A model generated the notes under the pieces. That model saw only the letters and a program-made list of their open reading frames with translations. It was not told the DNA's origin and did not search any database. Shown here piece by piece: positions 1 to 9,048 of a stretch of DNA of 64,000 nucleotides (its first letter is position 1; the number at the start of each line of letters is the position of its first letter). A program made the translations under genes and the position numbers. Origin of the DNA: Sva-07 sp963743825 (lineage in GTDB: Bacteria > Actinomycetota > Acidimicrobiia > Acidimicrobiales > Ilumatobacteraceae); the NCBI GenBank assembly GCA_963743825.1, contig CAVURC010000018.1, positions 124,001 through 188,000 of the forward strand. Direction: 5' to 3'.

Positions 1-1110
1 CCCACCCCACACGTGGGAGAACAGCACGTCGTCGAGCTGCGGGAACGTCTCGAAGAAGTGGCCCGACAACTTCGCCCACGTCTCGGGGCGGCTCTCCAGT
101 TCGTTGCCGACCTTCGATCCCCAGAAGTAGATGGCGTCGTAGCCGCCCCACAGGATCCGGTTGTCGGCGGTGAGCCGGTAGTAGTGGAACTGGTTGGTGA
201 TGTCGGACAGGCCCTGGCGATGCTTCCAACCGATGCGATCGAGCTGCTCCGTGCTCAGCGGCTCCGTCACCAAGCAGTAGTCGTACACGGGAACCATGTA
301 CTGGCCGATGCGCTTGAGCAGGGGTTTGTCGGCGTTGGTGCCGAGGACGACCTTCGCGCAGCGCACCGTGCCGAGCGGGGTGCGCACCGCCACGCCGGCG
401 CCGTCGCGGGCGACGTCGGTGGCCTTGGTGTGCTCGTAGATCCGCACCCCGAGTTCTTCCGCGACGCGTTTGAGTTCCCATGCCAACTTCGCCGGATCGA
501 CCAGCGCCGCCCGACCCGAACGGAACAGTCCACCCGTGTAGGTGGGCGAGTCGACCTCGGCGCGCATCGCATCCTGGTCGAGCCACGTGACGCGCTGGCC
601 CATCGAATGCAGCAGGTCGTGCTCCTCGCGCAGCTCGTCGAGATACGACGGCGGATGGTTCGTGTGGGCCACGTCGATCACACCGTTGCGTTCGTACTCG
701 CAGTCCATGTGGTACCGCTCGATCGCCGCCTCGATCTCGTCGAGGTTGCTCACGCCGAGCTCTTCGAGCACGTCGATCTCGTCGGCGTGGCGATCCATGC
801 CGTTGCCGACGCCGTGCGTGAGCGACGACTCCATGAAGCCGCCATTGCGTCCGCTGGCGGCGCCGCCGACCTCGCCCTTGTCGATCAACACGATGTCACG
901 CGACGGATCGCGTTCCTTGGCGATCACGGCGGTCCACAGCCCGGTGTACCCGCCCCCGACGATGCACAGGTCGCAGTGTTCGTCACGCACCAGCGTGGGG
1001 TTCGACTCGGGGATCTCAGCGCTCTCGAGCCAGTACGGGTAGGGCTCGGCGTCGGCGATTGCGTCGAGCGCGAGCTGGGACGGTTCGTCGGAATGATTGC
1101 TGTCGCTCAT
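1..1110 (-). CDS. FAD-dependent oxidoreductase (DAO family), C-terminus cut by window edge
   Basis: Open for 370 codons from ATG 1110 to the window edge, so the 3' end is missing. Residues around 48-62 read DLCIVGGGYTGLWTA, the GxGxxG dinucleotide-binding motif, followed by an acidic residue at the end of beta-2 (VLIDKGEVGG) and the conserved SGRNGG segment of the D-amino-acid-oxidase/glycine-oxidase fold. The layout, with an N-terminal extension of about 45 residues before the FAD motif, resembles gamma-glutamylputrescine oxidase (PuuB)-like and other amine oxidases of this family. The substrate cannot be told. It diverges from the SDR gene at 1176 across 65 bp. The family call is firm; the amine-oxidase reading is inference. 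Confidence 0.85.
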   Translation of the reverse strand, partial: MSDSNHSDEPSQLALDAIADAEPYPYWLESAEIPESNPTLVRDEHCDLCIVGGGYTGLWTAVIAKERDPSRDIVLIDKGEVGGAASGRNGGFMESSLTHGVGNGMDRHADEIDVLEELGVSNLDEIEAAIERYHMDCEYERNGVIDVAHTNHPPSYLDELREEHDLLHSMGQRVTWLDQDAMRAEVDSPTYTGGLFRSGRAALVDPAKLAWELKRVAEELGVRIYEHTKATDVARDGAGVAVRTPLGTVRCAKVVLGTNADKPLLKRIGQYMVPVYDYCLVTEPLSTEQLDRIGWKHRQGLSDITNQFHYYRLTADNRILWGGYDAIYFWGSKVGNELESRPETWAKLSGHFFETFPQLDDVLFSHVWGG

Positions 1111-1175
1111 GATTTCACTGGGGGTGAATCTACTCGGCGTCGGAATCGGACAGCGCGGCGACCTACGGTTGGCTG

Positions 1176-1904
1176 ATGGATCTCGGAATCACTGGACGAC
1201 GCGCGGCGGTGGCCGCCGGGTCATCGGGGCTCGGCCTCTCGACGGCTGTTGCACTCGCCGCCGAGGGTGCCCACGTGGTGATCTGCGGCCGCGACGCCGA
1301 CCGCCTGGCCGCGGCGGTGGAGCAGATCGGCCACGGTTGCGTGGGGCTCGCGGTCGACGTGTCGACCGTCGACGGTTCGGTCTCGTTCGTCGAGCAGGCA
1401 GTCGACACGCTCGGGGCGGTCGACATCCTCGTCACGAATGCCGGCGGGCCACCGCCTGGGACCTTCGCGTCGACGCCGGTCGACGCCTACCAGGCGGCGC
1501 TCGATCTCAACCTGATGTCGGTGGTGGCGATGTGCAAGGCCGCCGTCCCCGCCATGCAGGAGCGGCGATGGGGGAGGGTGGTCGCCATCACGTCGCTCGC
1601 CGTTCGTCAGCCGATCGCCCAGCTGATCCTGTCGAACACGGCGCGTGCCGGCGCAACCGGCTTCCTCAAGACGCTCGCGCTCGAGGTCGCCGACGACGGC
1701 GTGACGGTCAACAGCATCCAGCCGGGCCTGCATCGCACGCCCCGGGTGACACAGCTCTACTCCGACGACCAGCAACGCTCGATGCGCATGGGTGAGGCGG
1801 CTGACTTCGGCGCCGTCGCCACCTTCCTGTGCAGCGAGCAGGCCAAGTTCACCACCGGCGTGCAGCTCCACGTCGACGGTGGTGCGTACCTCGGCCTGCT
1901 GTAG
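1176..1904 (+). CDS. SDR-family oxidoreductase with altered catalytic residues
   Basis: 242 residues, the usual length of a classical short-chain dehydrogenase. The N-terminal cofactor loop is AAGSSGLGL (TGxxxGxG variant), NAGG is present near residue 88, and the tail VQLHVDGGAYLGLL matches 3-oxoacyl-ACP-reductase-like SDRs. The catalytic Ser is kept (ITSLAV), but the YxxxK pair is replaced: aligning LILSNTARAGATGFLKTLA with the family puts Ser at the Tyr position and Arg at the Lys position. A known BKR-like SDR subgroup lacks the canonical tetrad in this way, so it may bind a nucleotide without standard reductase chemistry. It is followed 27 bp later by the DUF2855 gene on the same strand, probably as an operon. 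Confidence 0.85.
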   Translation: MDLGITGRRAAVAAGSSGLGLSTAVALAAEGAHVVICGRDADRLAAAVEQIGHGCVGLAVDVSTVDGSVSFVEQAVDTLGAVDILVTNAGGPPPGTFASTPVDAYQAALDLNLMSVVAMCKAAVPAMQERRWGRVVAITSLAVRQPIAQLILSNTARAGATGFLKTLALEVADDGVTVNSIQPGLHRTPRVTQLYSDDQQRSMRMGEAADFGAVATFLCSEQAKFTTGVQLHVDGGAYLGLL

Positions 1905-1931
1905 CGGCCCGGCGTACGCGAGACTCCCTCG

Positions 1932-3008
1932 ATGTCCACTCGCACCACGCTCCACGTCGACCGCCACTCGATCGGCACGACCCGCCTCGTCGAGGTCGAC
2001 GAGGCCGAGCTGGCCGCCGATCACGTCCGTCTCGCGATCGAGCAGTACGCGCTCACCGCGAACAACATCACCTATGCCCAGTTCGGCGACATGCTCGCCT
2101 ACTGGGACTTCTACCCCGTCACCGCCGAGTGGGGCAACGTGCCGGCGATGGGGTACGCCCGAGTCACCGAATCGAACGTCGAGGGCATCGCCGTCGGTTC
2201 GCGCTATTACGGCTGGTACCCGATGGCGACCGGCGTCGACGTGCGGGCGGTTCCGACGCACGACGGTTTTCGCGACGACGGCGCCCACCGCGCTCCGCAT
2301 GCCGCGGTCTACCGCGGGTTCACTGCCACCGACCGCGATCCGATGGCCACCAGCGCTGCCGACGAGCCACGCCATGCGCTCCTGCGTGGACTGTTCGGCA
2401 CGGGGTTCCTGGCCGACGCGTTCTTCGCAGCCGACGCGTACCGAGGCGCCGATCAGGCAATCGTGCTGTCGGCCAGCAGCAAGACGGCGCTCGGGTACGC
2501 GGCGTCGGCCAAGCTCTCCGGCGGCGTGCGACTCGTCGGAGTCACCTCGCCCGGCAACGCCGACTTCGTGCGCGGCGTGGGGTACTACGACGAGGTCGTC
2601 ACGTACGACCAGCTCACCGACATCGCCCTCGCACCGAGCGTCGTGATCGACATGGCCGGCCTCGGCTCCGCGGTGGCTGCCGTGCACGCTCGTCTGGGTG
2701 ACGACGTCCGCTACTCGATGGTCGTCGGCAAGAGCCACCACGATGCCCCGCCCGTCATGGTGGAGCACGGGCCGACACCGGAGATGTTCTTCGCTCCGGG
2801 CGCGGTCGCCGATCGACTCGCCGAGTGGGGTGTCGACGGATACCAGCAGCGGATGCGTGGTGCGCTGGCGACGTTCATCGCCGACAGCTACGACTGGCTC
2901 ACGATCGACGAACGCCGTGGGCCTGAGGCCGCTCAGGCCGCCTGGACCGAACTCCACGCCGGCGACGTCGCACCGTCGTGCGGCCTCATCGCCTCGCTCG
3001 AACTCTGA
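1932..3008 (+). CDS. DUF2855 family protein
   Basis: 358 residues. The N-terminal part (EYALTANNITYAQFGD-like segment, then YWDFYP and WGNVPAMGYARV) and the central segment LSASSKTALGYA are the recognisable features of the DUF2855 family, which has a medium-chain-reductase-like shape (GroES-like half, then a Rossmann-like half near residues 165-270). No classic zinc ligands are visible. The function is not established. It probably forms a unit with the upstream SDR (gap 27 bp). The downstream GT2 gene is convergent, only 7 bp away. Confidence 0.8.
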   Translation: MSTRTTLHVDRHSIGTTRLVEVDEAELAADHVRLAIEQYALTANNITYAQFGDMLAYWDFYPVTAEWGNVPAMGYARVTESNVEGIAVGSRYYGWYPMATGVDVRAVPTHDGFRDDGAHRAPHAAVYRGFTATDRDPMATSAADEPRHALLRGLFGTGFLADAFFAADAYRGADQAIVLSASSKTALGYAASAKLSGGVRLVGVTSPGNADFVRGVGYYDEVVTYDQLTDIALAPSVVIDMAGLGSAVAAVHARLGDDVRYSMVVGKSHHDAPPVMVEHGPTPEMFFAPGAVADRLAEWGVDGYQQRMRGALATFIADSYDWLTIDERRGPEAAQAAWTELHAGDVAPSCGLIASLEL

Positions 3009-3015
3009 CGGACAA

Positions 3016-4039
3016 TCAGATCGAGGTCGGATCAGATCGAGCGGGACCGGCCGCGTCGCCGTACTCGATGCGGCGGGCGCGCAGCCGGAGGTCCTCGAGG
3101 ACGCGCCGGTTCGCAGCTTGCAGGTCGGCAAGGAATGCAACGGCCCAGATCTGGGCGGCCACCACGATCAGGCCGATTCCGCCGAGGAGGCTCGGCACGC
3201 GGCTCGTGTAGTCGTCCTCGAAGAGGTACAGCCCGAGCCACCGCAGCATGAGCACCGCGCCGATGACGAACGGGACGAGGCCGATGAGGAAGAAGAAGCG
3301 GAACGGTTTGTACAGCGCGAAGCTGCGGATGATCGACTGCGACGACCGCCAGATGTAGCGCGAGGTGCTCTTGACCAGGCGCGATTCCCTCGTCTTGGGG
3401 TTCACGCCGATCGGCACCGAGGTGATGGCGACGCCATTCCACCCGGCCTGCACGATCGTTTCCATGGTGTAGGTGTATTGACCGAAGACCTGGACGCGCA
3501 TGGCTGCGTCGCGGGAGTAGGCCCGAAAGCCGCTCGCGGCATCGCGCACCCCGGTGCCGGAGAATCGTCGCACGACCGAACTCCCCAGCCGTTGGAGCAG
3601 CTTCTTGGTACGTGAGAAGTCGTCGATCGTTTCGATCGGCCGTTCCCCGACCACCATCTCGGCGTCGCCCGACAGCACCGGGGCGACGAGGTCGGCGATC
3701 GATGAACCCTGGTACTGGTTGTCGGCGTCGGTGTTCACGATCACCGTGGCGCCGGCGCGCAGACAGGCGTCGAGCCCGGTCATGAACGCGGCCGCCAGCC
3801 CCCGATTGTGGGGGTGCGACACGATGTGGTCGACGCCGAGCGACCGGGCGATCTCGACCGTGGCGTCAGTGCTGCCATCGTCGATGACCAGCCATTCCAC
3901 GATGTCGACGCCCGGCACCTCGCGGGGCAGATCGGCGACGGTGAGGGGCAGCGTCTCCTCCTCGTTGAAGCACGGGATCTGGATGATCAGCTTGACCGGC
4001 TCGGCCGTGTTGGCCGTGTTCGTTGACGGGGCTCGACAT
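3016..4039 (-). CDS. Family 2 glycosyltransferase with C-terminal membrane segments
   Basis: GT-A glycosyltransferase: IPCFNEEETL near the N-terminus, then WLVIDDGSTDA and NTDADNQYQG (the metal/nucleotide-binding acidic motif), and two hydrophobic helices near the C-terminus (FRFFFLIGLVPFVIGAVLML and LLGGIGLIVVAAQIWAVAFL). This resembles polyprenyl-phosphate sugar transferases and related GT2 enzymes acting at the membrane. The start is ATG 4039, sharing one base with the flippase stop (TGATG). To reach the conserved N-terminus from it, one base must be removed from the G run at 4028-4031; the corrected length is 340 residues. Without that correction only an internal GTG at 3918 is available, which would delete the conserved start of the domain. 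Confidence 0.85.
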
Positions 4040-5001
4040 CACGGGGCAGCGTAACTGGTGGTTGTCTCGGCCTCGCCGTGGCCGATCGCCGGTGGCGGCG
4101 CAGTGCGACTGACCGGCACCGAGATGGCGGCGCCGAGGAGGTCGACCGCCACCGACACGACCCGGCTGATGACCGCAACCGACACGGCAAGGCCGGCGCC
4201 CAGGGGAGCGGTCATCATCGAGATGAACACGGCCTCACGAACACCGAGACCGCCCGGCAGGCCGATGATGACGAAGCCGGCGATCCACGACACGCAGGTC
4301 GCGTAGATCAGGGTGACGACGAGGTCGGCGTCGAGGGAGGCGCCCAGGGCGCGCGCCGAGAAGATGTTCATGCCGGAGAACAGCACCCACACCGGGAGGT
4401 ACCGGGCCACGATGCCGGCGAACCACGGCGCATCGGGCAGACGCAGCTCGCGCGCGAGGTGATGCGATCGGCGAGACGGTGCAGTACAGCGCGTATCCGT
4501 CGGGACGCAAGGGCCGCGAACCCGACGATCAACCCGATGCCGAGCAGGATCGGGACGAGCCGTGACCCGGCCGGCGACACCGTCCCGGCAATGGCCGCCA
4601 CCCCGACGGCACCGAGCAGCGTGGCCACCATCGACATCGCCGTCGACCAGTAGGCGACCGGGCGGGGGGTGCGATCACGATGGGCCAGTTCGGCCTGGCC
4701 CACGATCGGCCAGATGCCCCCGGGCACGTACTTGCCGAGCTGGCCGACGAAGAACCAGTACAACCCCCGGCGCCACGGTGCCGGGTGCGCCGCCGTGGCG
4801 GACGATGAGCAACCAGTTGACGCCGAGGAGGGTCATCGCTGCGAGGCCGAAGAGGACGGCGACAACGAGCCAGACGGGGTCGGACGACTCGATCGCATCG
4901 GCGATCGCGTCGCGATCGCGCACGATCCTGACCGCGACGAATGCCAGCCCGGCGACACCGATGGCGATGCCGAGCAGGTTGACGAGGCGCGACCGGGTCA
5001 T
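4039..5001 (-). CDS. Flippase-like membrane protein (UPF0104 / LPG-synthase TM family), two frameshifts
   Basis: Read across three frames it gives about 320 residues, mostly hydrophobic. It starts MTRSRLVNLLGIAIG, continues with NWLLIVRHGG and YWFFVGQLGKYVPGGIWPIVGQ, and ends with IAGFVIIGLPGGLGVREAVFI. The segments GKYVPGGIWP and PGGLGVRE are typical of the lysylphosphatidylglycerol-synthase transmembrane-domain family, often found beside glycosyltransferases and thought to move lipid-linked substrates. An extra base in the C run 4764-4768 and an indel near 4452-4462 break the frame; because the total length is divisible by three, the second is probably a lost base. The start ATG overlaps the methyltransferase stop (ATGA) and the stop overlaps the GT2 start, so all three are translationally coupled. 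Confidence 0.8.
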
Positions 5002-5639
5002 TCGATCGGGGTGGCGCGCACCATCGTCCAGGGCAGTGGCGCGGCCGTCTGGACCACGTCGAACTGGGTGGCGACGAGCTTGGCGAATCCGCGGTTGGTC
5101 CAGTGGTTGATGTGGCCCGGGGTGTTGCCGAGCTCGCGCCAGTAGCGACCGCGGGCCATGTTGCCGGCGCGCCAGATCGGCTCGAACGGCACCGATGCGA
5201 TCAGCGAACCCGAACACACACGATGCAGCTCGTGGAGCGCACCGGCGGTGTCGCCCAGGTGCTCGAACACCTCGATGGCGAGAACGAGGTCGAACGAATC
5301 GTTCGGGAACGGCAGTGTGGTGGCGTCACCGAACACGCACGACAGGTCGTGGGTCTTCCAGTTCTCGGCGAGTTCGTCGTCGGGCAGGTCGAGGCCGAGC
5401 ACGCTGGCCGAGGGGAATCGTTCGATCACCCGAGTGGTGACGATGCCCTCACCGACGCCGATCTCGAGGATTCGCTGTGGTGTGCCGGAGGCGCTCGCGG
5501 CGTCGAGCATCGCATCGAACGCAGCGAAGAACCCGCGCATCATCCGTTGTTCGATCGGGTTCGTCGAGGCGTACTTGTCGTACGTGTTGCCGGTCGGCAC
5601 CGGCTCTGTCGTCACCATCGCCCCAGTGTCGCACGACAT
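4998..5639 (-). CDS. Class I SAM-dependent methyltransferase
   Basis: Up to 213 residues; an in-frame ATG at 5618 (MVTTEPVP) is an alternative start. RILEIGVGEGIVTTRVIE is motif I of the Rossmann methyltransferase fold, GLDLPDD is the acidic residue after beta-2, and DLVLAIEVFEHLGD is motif IV/V of the Methyltransf_11/25 type. First gene of a coupled operon with the flippase-like protein and the glycosyltransferase (ATGA overlap at 4998-5001), so the substrate is probably a glycolipid or lipid-linked sugar; that is inference. The repeat cluster at 5657-5754 lies just upstream. Confidence 0.85.
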   Translation of the reverse strand: MSCDTGAMVTTEPVPTGNTYDKYASTNPIEQRMMRGFFAAFDAMLDAASASGTPQRILEIGVGEGIVTTRVIERFPSASVLGLDLPDDELAENWKTHDLSCVFGDATTLPFPNDSFDLVLAIEVFEHLGDTAGALHELHRVCSGSLIASVPFEPIWRAGNMARGRYWRELGNTPGHINHWTNRGFAKLVATQFDVVQTAAPLPWTMVRATPIE

Positions 5640-5656
5640 TCGCCGTTTCGCCGTCG

Positions 5657-5754
5657 TGTTACGTCCGGGGTCAGACCCCAGATGTAACAGACCCCAGATG
5701 TAACACCGGACGTAGCGGTGTTACATCTGGGGTCTGACCCCGGACGTAACACCG
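5657..5754. repeat. Compound palindromic repeat: two inverted copies of a GTC-A-GAC hairpin plus a partial copy
   Basis: Copy one (5657-5690) and copy two (5719-5752 on the other strand) are identical over 34 bp when one is reverse-complemented. Each is itself a hairpin: arms GTTACGTCCGGGGTC and GACCCCAGATGTAAC with a single A between them, one mismatch and one G-T pair. The stretch between them repeats part of the element again (GACCCCAGATGTAACA, then CCGGACGTA). The cluster could fold as one large cruciform or as two hairpins. It lies 3' of the cox operon and 5' of the methyltransferase, so a terminator role for cox transcripts is plausible. Confidence 0.8.
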
Positions 5755-5764
5755 ACGGACGCGG

Positions 5765-6589
5765 TCAGGCGGAGGCGGTTTCGAGGGCGCGGCGGGTGAG
5801 GACCTTGGCGAGGTGCTGGCGGTACTCGACGCTGGCGTTGAGGTCGGCCTGGGGATCGGCGTCGGCTGCGGCCTGCTCCGCGGCGTCGGCGACGCTGGCA
5901 CCGCCGGCGATGGCGGCAGCAACGCTCGTGGCGAGCACCGGTGTGGCGCCCATGTTGACGAGGCCGACACCCGCCCGGTCGCCGCTGCGCCAGGCAGCCA
6001 CGCCGACGATCGCCCAGTCCTGGGCACGACGGTTGAACTTCTGGAAGCTCCAACCGGCGCCGTTCATCTTCGGTACCCGGATCTCGGTGAGCACCTCGTC
6101 GGCTTCGAGGGCCGACTCGAAGAACGTCTGGTAGAAGTCGGTTGCCGCGATCTCACGCGTCCCGTTCGGCCCCTGGGCGACGTAGGTGGCACCGAGCGCC
6201 AGCGTGGTGGCGGGAAGATCGGAGGCCGGGTCGGCGTGGGCGATCGAGCCACCGATGGTGCCGCGGTGACGCACCTGCGGGTCACCGACATGGCCGGCGG
6301 CATGAGCGAGGAGCGGCACGTGCTCCTTCAGGACATCGGACGTCTCGACGTCCATGTGGCGCGTCATCGAACCAATGGCGATGTGATCGCCGGCGTCGCG
6401 GATGTACGACAGATCGCTGAGTCGGCCGATGTCGATCAACACGCTGGGCTGGGCCAGGCGCAGCTTCATCATCGGCAGCAGGCTGTGCCCGCCGGCGATG
6501 AACTTGGCCTCGTCGCCGTGCTGCCCGATGAGGCTGATGGCTTCCTCGGCCGATCCGGCGCGGACGTAGTCGAATGCAGCGGGAATCAC
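5765..6589 (-). CDS. CoxM-like FAD-binding subunit of molybdenum hydroxylase
   Basis: 274 residues from GTG 6589, which overlaps the stop of the large subunit (GTGA). FAD-binding motifs AGGHSLLPMMK (near residue 32) and RHRGTIGGSIAHADP (near residue 105) mark the medium subunit of the CO dehydrogenase/xanthine dehydrogenase family; the C-terminal domain carries the expected KFNRRAQDWAIVGVA segment. The subunit passes electrons from the iron-sulfur subunit to the acceptor. Third gene of an S-L-M operon. The natural substrate is unknown, since form II members include enzymes that are not CO dehydrogenases. Confidence 0.9.
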   Translation of the reverse strand: MIPAAFDYVRAGSAEEAISLIGQHGDEAKFIAGGHSLLPMMKLRLAQPSVLIDIGRLSDLSYIRDAGDHIAIGSMTRHMDVETSDVLKEHVPLLAHAAGHVGDPQVRHRGTIGGSIAHADPASDLPATTLALGATYVAQGPNGTREIAATDFYQTFFESALEADEVLTEIRVPKMNGAGWSFQKFNRRAQDWAIVGVAAWRSGDRAGVGLVNMGATPVLATSVAAAIAGGASVADAAEQAAADADPQADLNASVEYRQHLAKVLTRRALETASA

Positions 6590-9000
6590 TGGGGGCCTCC
6601 GTTGGGGCTGTTGCTGGTGGATTGGGCGGCATGGATCGCAGTCCACACCGTGTTCGGACTGGCGGGCATCGCCACGTCGTGGACCCCGAGGCCCGACAAC
6701 GCGTCGACGATGGCGTTCATCACGGCGGGTGCCGATCCGATGGTGCCGGCCTCGCCGACACCTTTCACCCCGAGCGGGTTCGTCGGCGACGGCGTCACCG
6801 AGTGGCCGATGGTGATCGATGGCACGTCGCTGGCGGCCGGCACGAGATAGTCGGCGAGCGTCGACGTGCGCAGGTTGCCGTCGGAGTCGTAGTCGGCGCC
6901 TTCGTACAACGCCTGCGCCAGGCCCTGGACGACACCGCCGTGTACCTGGCCCTCGACGATCATCGGGTTGACCTGGTTGCCGCAGTCGTCGACGGCCACG
7001 TACTGCAACACGTCGACGTCACCGGTCTCGGTGTCGACCTCGACGAGGCACATGTGCGTTCCGAACGGCCACGAGAAGTTGGGCGGGTCGTAGGTGACCT
7101 GCGCCTCGAGGTTCGGCTCGAGGCCGTCGGGGAGGTTGTGGGCGGTGAACGCCTCGAACGCAATCGCGGCGAGCGGCATCTCCCTGTCGGGCGATCCCGC
7201 CACGCGGAACACGCCACCGACGAACTCGAGGTCGTCGACGTTGGCCTCCATCTGGTGCGCGGCGATCTGCTTGGCCTTGTCGATCACCTTGTCGCACGCC
7301 ATCGAGATGGCGACGCCGCCGACGGGGAGCGAGCGCGAGCCGTAGGTGTCCATGCCGAGCGGGGCGATGGCGGTGTCGGAGTGCAGGACGTCGACGTCGG
7401 CGGGATCGATGCCGAGCTTGTCGGCGACGATCATCGACCACGAGGTCTCGTGTCCCTGGCCGTGGGGCGACGTGCCGGTGACGACCTGCACCTTGGCGGT
7501 CGGCAGGATGCGGACGGTCGCCGCCTCCCAGCCGCCGGCCGAGTAGTTGAGTGAGGCGAGCACCCGCGACGGCGCGAGGCCGCACATCTCGAAGTAGCTG
7601 GAGATCCCCAGCCCGAGCCGCTTCGTGGCGCCCTCGACGTTCTGTTCGGCTTGGCGGGCTCGCACGCCGGTGTAGTCGATCATGTCGGCGGCGATGGTGG
7701 CGGCTGCATCGTGATCGCCCGAGTCGTAGACGAGCCCGGTGAACGCCTCGTACGGGAACTGGTCCTTGCGGATGAAGTTGCGACGCCGGAACTCGAGCGG
7801 GTCGACGCCCACGACAGCGGCGAGCGAGTTCATGGCCCGCTCGATGGCGTACGTCGCCTCGGGGCGACCGGCACCGCGGTAGGCGTCGGTCGGGGTGAGG
7901 TTGGTGAACACGCCGGTGCACGAGAAGTCGTACGCCTTCGGCAGGTCGTACACACCGGCGTACAGGAAGGCCCCGAGGATCGGGATGCCCGGCGTGATCA
8001 GCTGCAGGTAGGCGCCCATGTCGGCGGTGAGGCGGACACGAACGGCGGTCAGCTTGCCGTTGGAGTCGGCGGCGAGCTCGATGTGCTGGATCTGGCCGCG
8101 CCCTTGGATGGTGGCGACGGTGTTCTCCGAACGGGTCTCGTTCCAACGCACCGGCACGCCGTGCTTGCGTGACAGCGCGACGCACAGCAGCTCCTCGGCG
8201 TACACGTCGAGCTTGGCGCCGAAGCCGCCGCCGACGGCCGGGGCGACCACGCGCAACTGGTGCTCGGGCACACCGAGCGTGACGGCAACCATCACCTTGA
8301 GCACGTGGGGGATCTGCGTCGACGTGTACAGCGTGACGTCGCCGCCGAACGGCTGGGGGATCGAGACGACGGCCCGCGGCTCCATCGCCATCGGGATGAG
8401 ACGCTGCTGGACGTACCGCTCGCTGACCGTGTAGGCGGCATCGTCGAATGCCTGCTGGACGGCGCCGTCGGTCTCCTCGACGAGGAGATTCCACGTGTAC
8501 GCCGAGTTCGTGCCCAGGTCGGGGTGCACCAGGACGCGGTCGGAGAGGGCATCTTCGAGCTGGATGATCGGTTCACGCGAGTCGTACTCGACGTCGATCG
8601 CCTCGATGGCGTCGTGGGCGATCGTGTCGGTGTCGGCGAGCACCACCGCCACGCCGTCGCCGACGTAGTGGACCGCGTCGATGGCGATCGGATGATGCGG
8701 CGGGTTGAGCATGTCCTCGGTGACGGCCCAGGCGCATGGCATGGGTGCCGCCCACTGGTCGGCGAGATCGGCGCCGGTGTAGACGGCGCGGACGCCGGGC
8801 ATCGCGGCGGCGGCGGAGGTGTCGATCGACACGATCGTGGCGCTGGCGTAGGGGCTGCGCAGCACGGCCATGTGGAGCGCCCCCGGCACCTTCATGTCGT
8901 TGGCGAACACGGCTTCACCGGTCAAGAGGACCGGGTCTTCCTTGCGGAGCAGGCGCTGGCCGATCACTCGGGTTGCGGTGGTCTCCTCGGTCATGGTCAT
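6586..9000 (-). CDS. CoxL-like molybdopterin-binding large subunit, form II
   Basis: 804 residues, a normal length. The N-terminal segment TRVIGQRLLRKEDPVLLTGE and the molybdenum-cofactor loops GGGFGAKLDVYAEELL and GTSPHGQGHETSW are characteristic. The active-site loop at residues 373-379 reads AYRGAGR, the form II signature; form I CO dehydrogenases carry AYxCSFR with the copper-ligating Cys. It therefore lacks the marker for bona fide CO oxidation and may act on another aldehyde, purine or small carbonyl substrate. Middle gene of the S-L-M operon. Confidence 0.9.
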   Translation of the reverse strand: MTMTEETTATRVIGQRLLRKEDPVLLTGEAVFANDMKVPGALHMAVLRSPYASATIVSIDTSAAAAMPGVRAVYTGADLADQWAAPMPCAWAVTEDMLNPPHHPIAIDAVHYVGDGVAVVLADTDTIAHDAIEAIDVEYDSREPIIQLEDALSDRVLVHPDLGTNSAYTWNLLVEETDGAVQQAFDDAAYTVSERYVQQRLIPMAMEPRAVVSIPQPFGGDVTLYTSTQIPHVLKVMVAVTLGVPEHQLRVVAPAVGGGFGAKLDVYAEELLCVALSRKHGVPVRWNETRSENTVATIQGRGQIQHIELAADSNGKLTAVRVRLTADMGAYLQLITPGIPILGAFLYAGVYDLPKAYDFSCTGVFTNLTPTDAYRGAGRPEATYAIERAMNSLAAVVGVDPLEFRRRNFIRKDQFPYEAFTGLVYDSGDHDAAATIAADMIDYTGVRARQAEQNVEGATKRLGLGISSYFEMCGLAPSRVLASLNYSAGGWEAATVRILPTAKVQVVTGTSPHGQGHETSWSMIVADKLGIDPADVDVLHSDTAIAPLGMDTYGSRSLPVGGVAISMACDKVIDKAKQIAAHQMEANVDDLEFVGGVFRVAGSPDREMPLAAIAFEAFTAHNLPDGLEPNLEAQVTYDPPNFSWPFGTHMCLVEVDTETGDVDVLQYVAVDDCGNQVNPMIVEGQVHGGVVQGLAQALYEGADYDSDGNLRTSTLADYLVPAASDVPSITIGHSVTPSPTNPLGVKGVGEAGTIGSAPAVMNAIVDALSGLGVHDVAMPASPNTVWTAIHAAQSTSNSPNGGPQ

Positions 9001-9048
9001 CGCTGGACCCCCATCCAGTCAGTTGTCACACGGTGCCGGTGTAGTCGC

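Noticed and set aside
1221..3140. Long minus-strand frame across the SDR and DUF2855 genes
   Set aside because: Both plus-strand genes have clear families; the opposite frame is His/Arg/Asp-rich with no motif.
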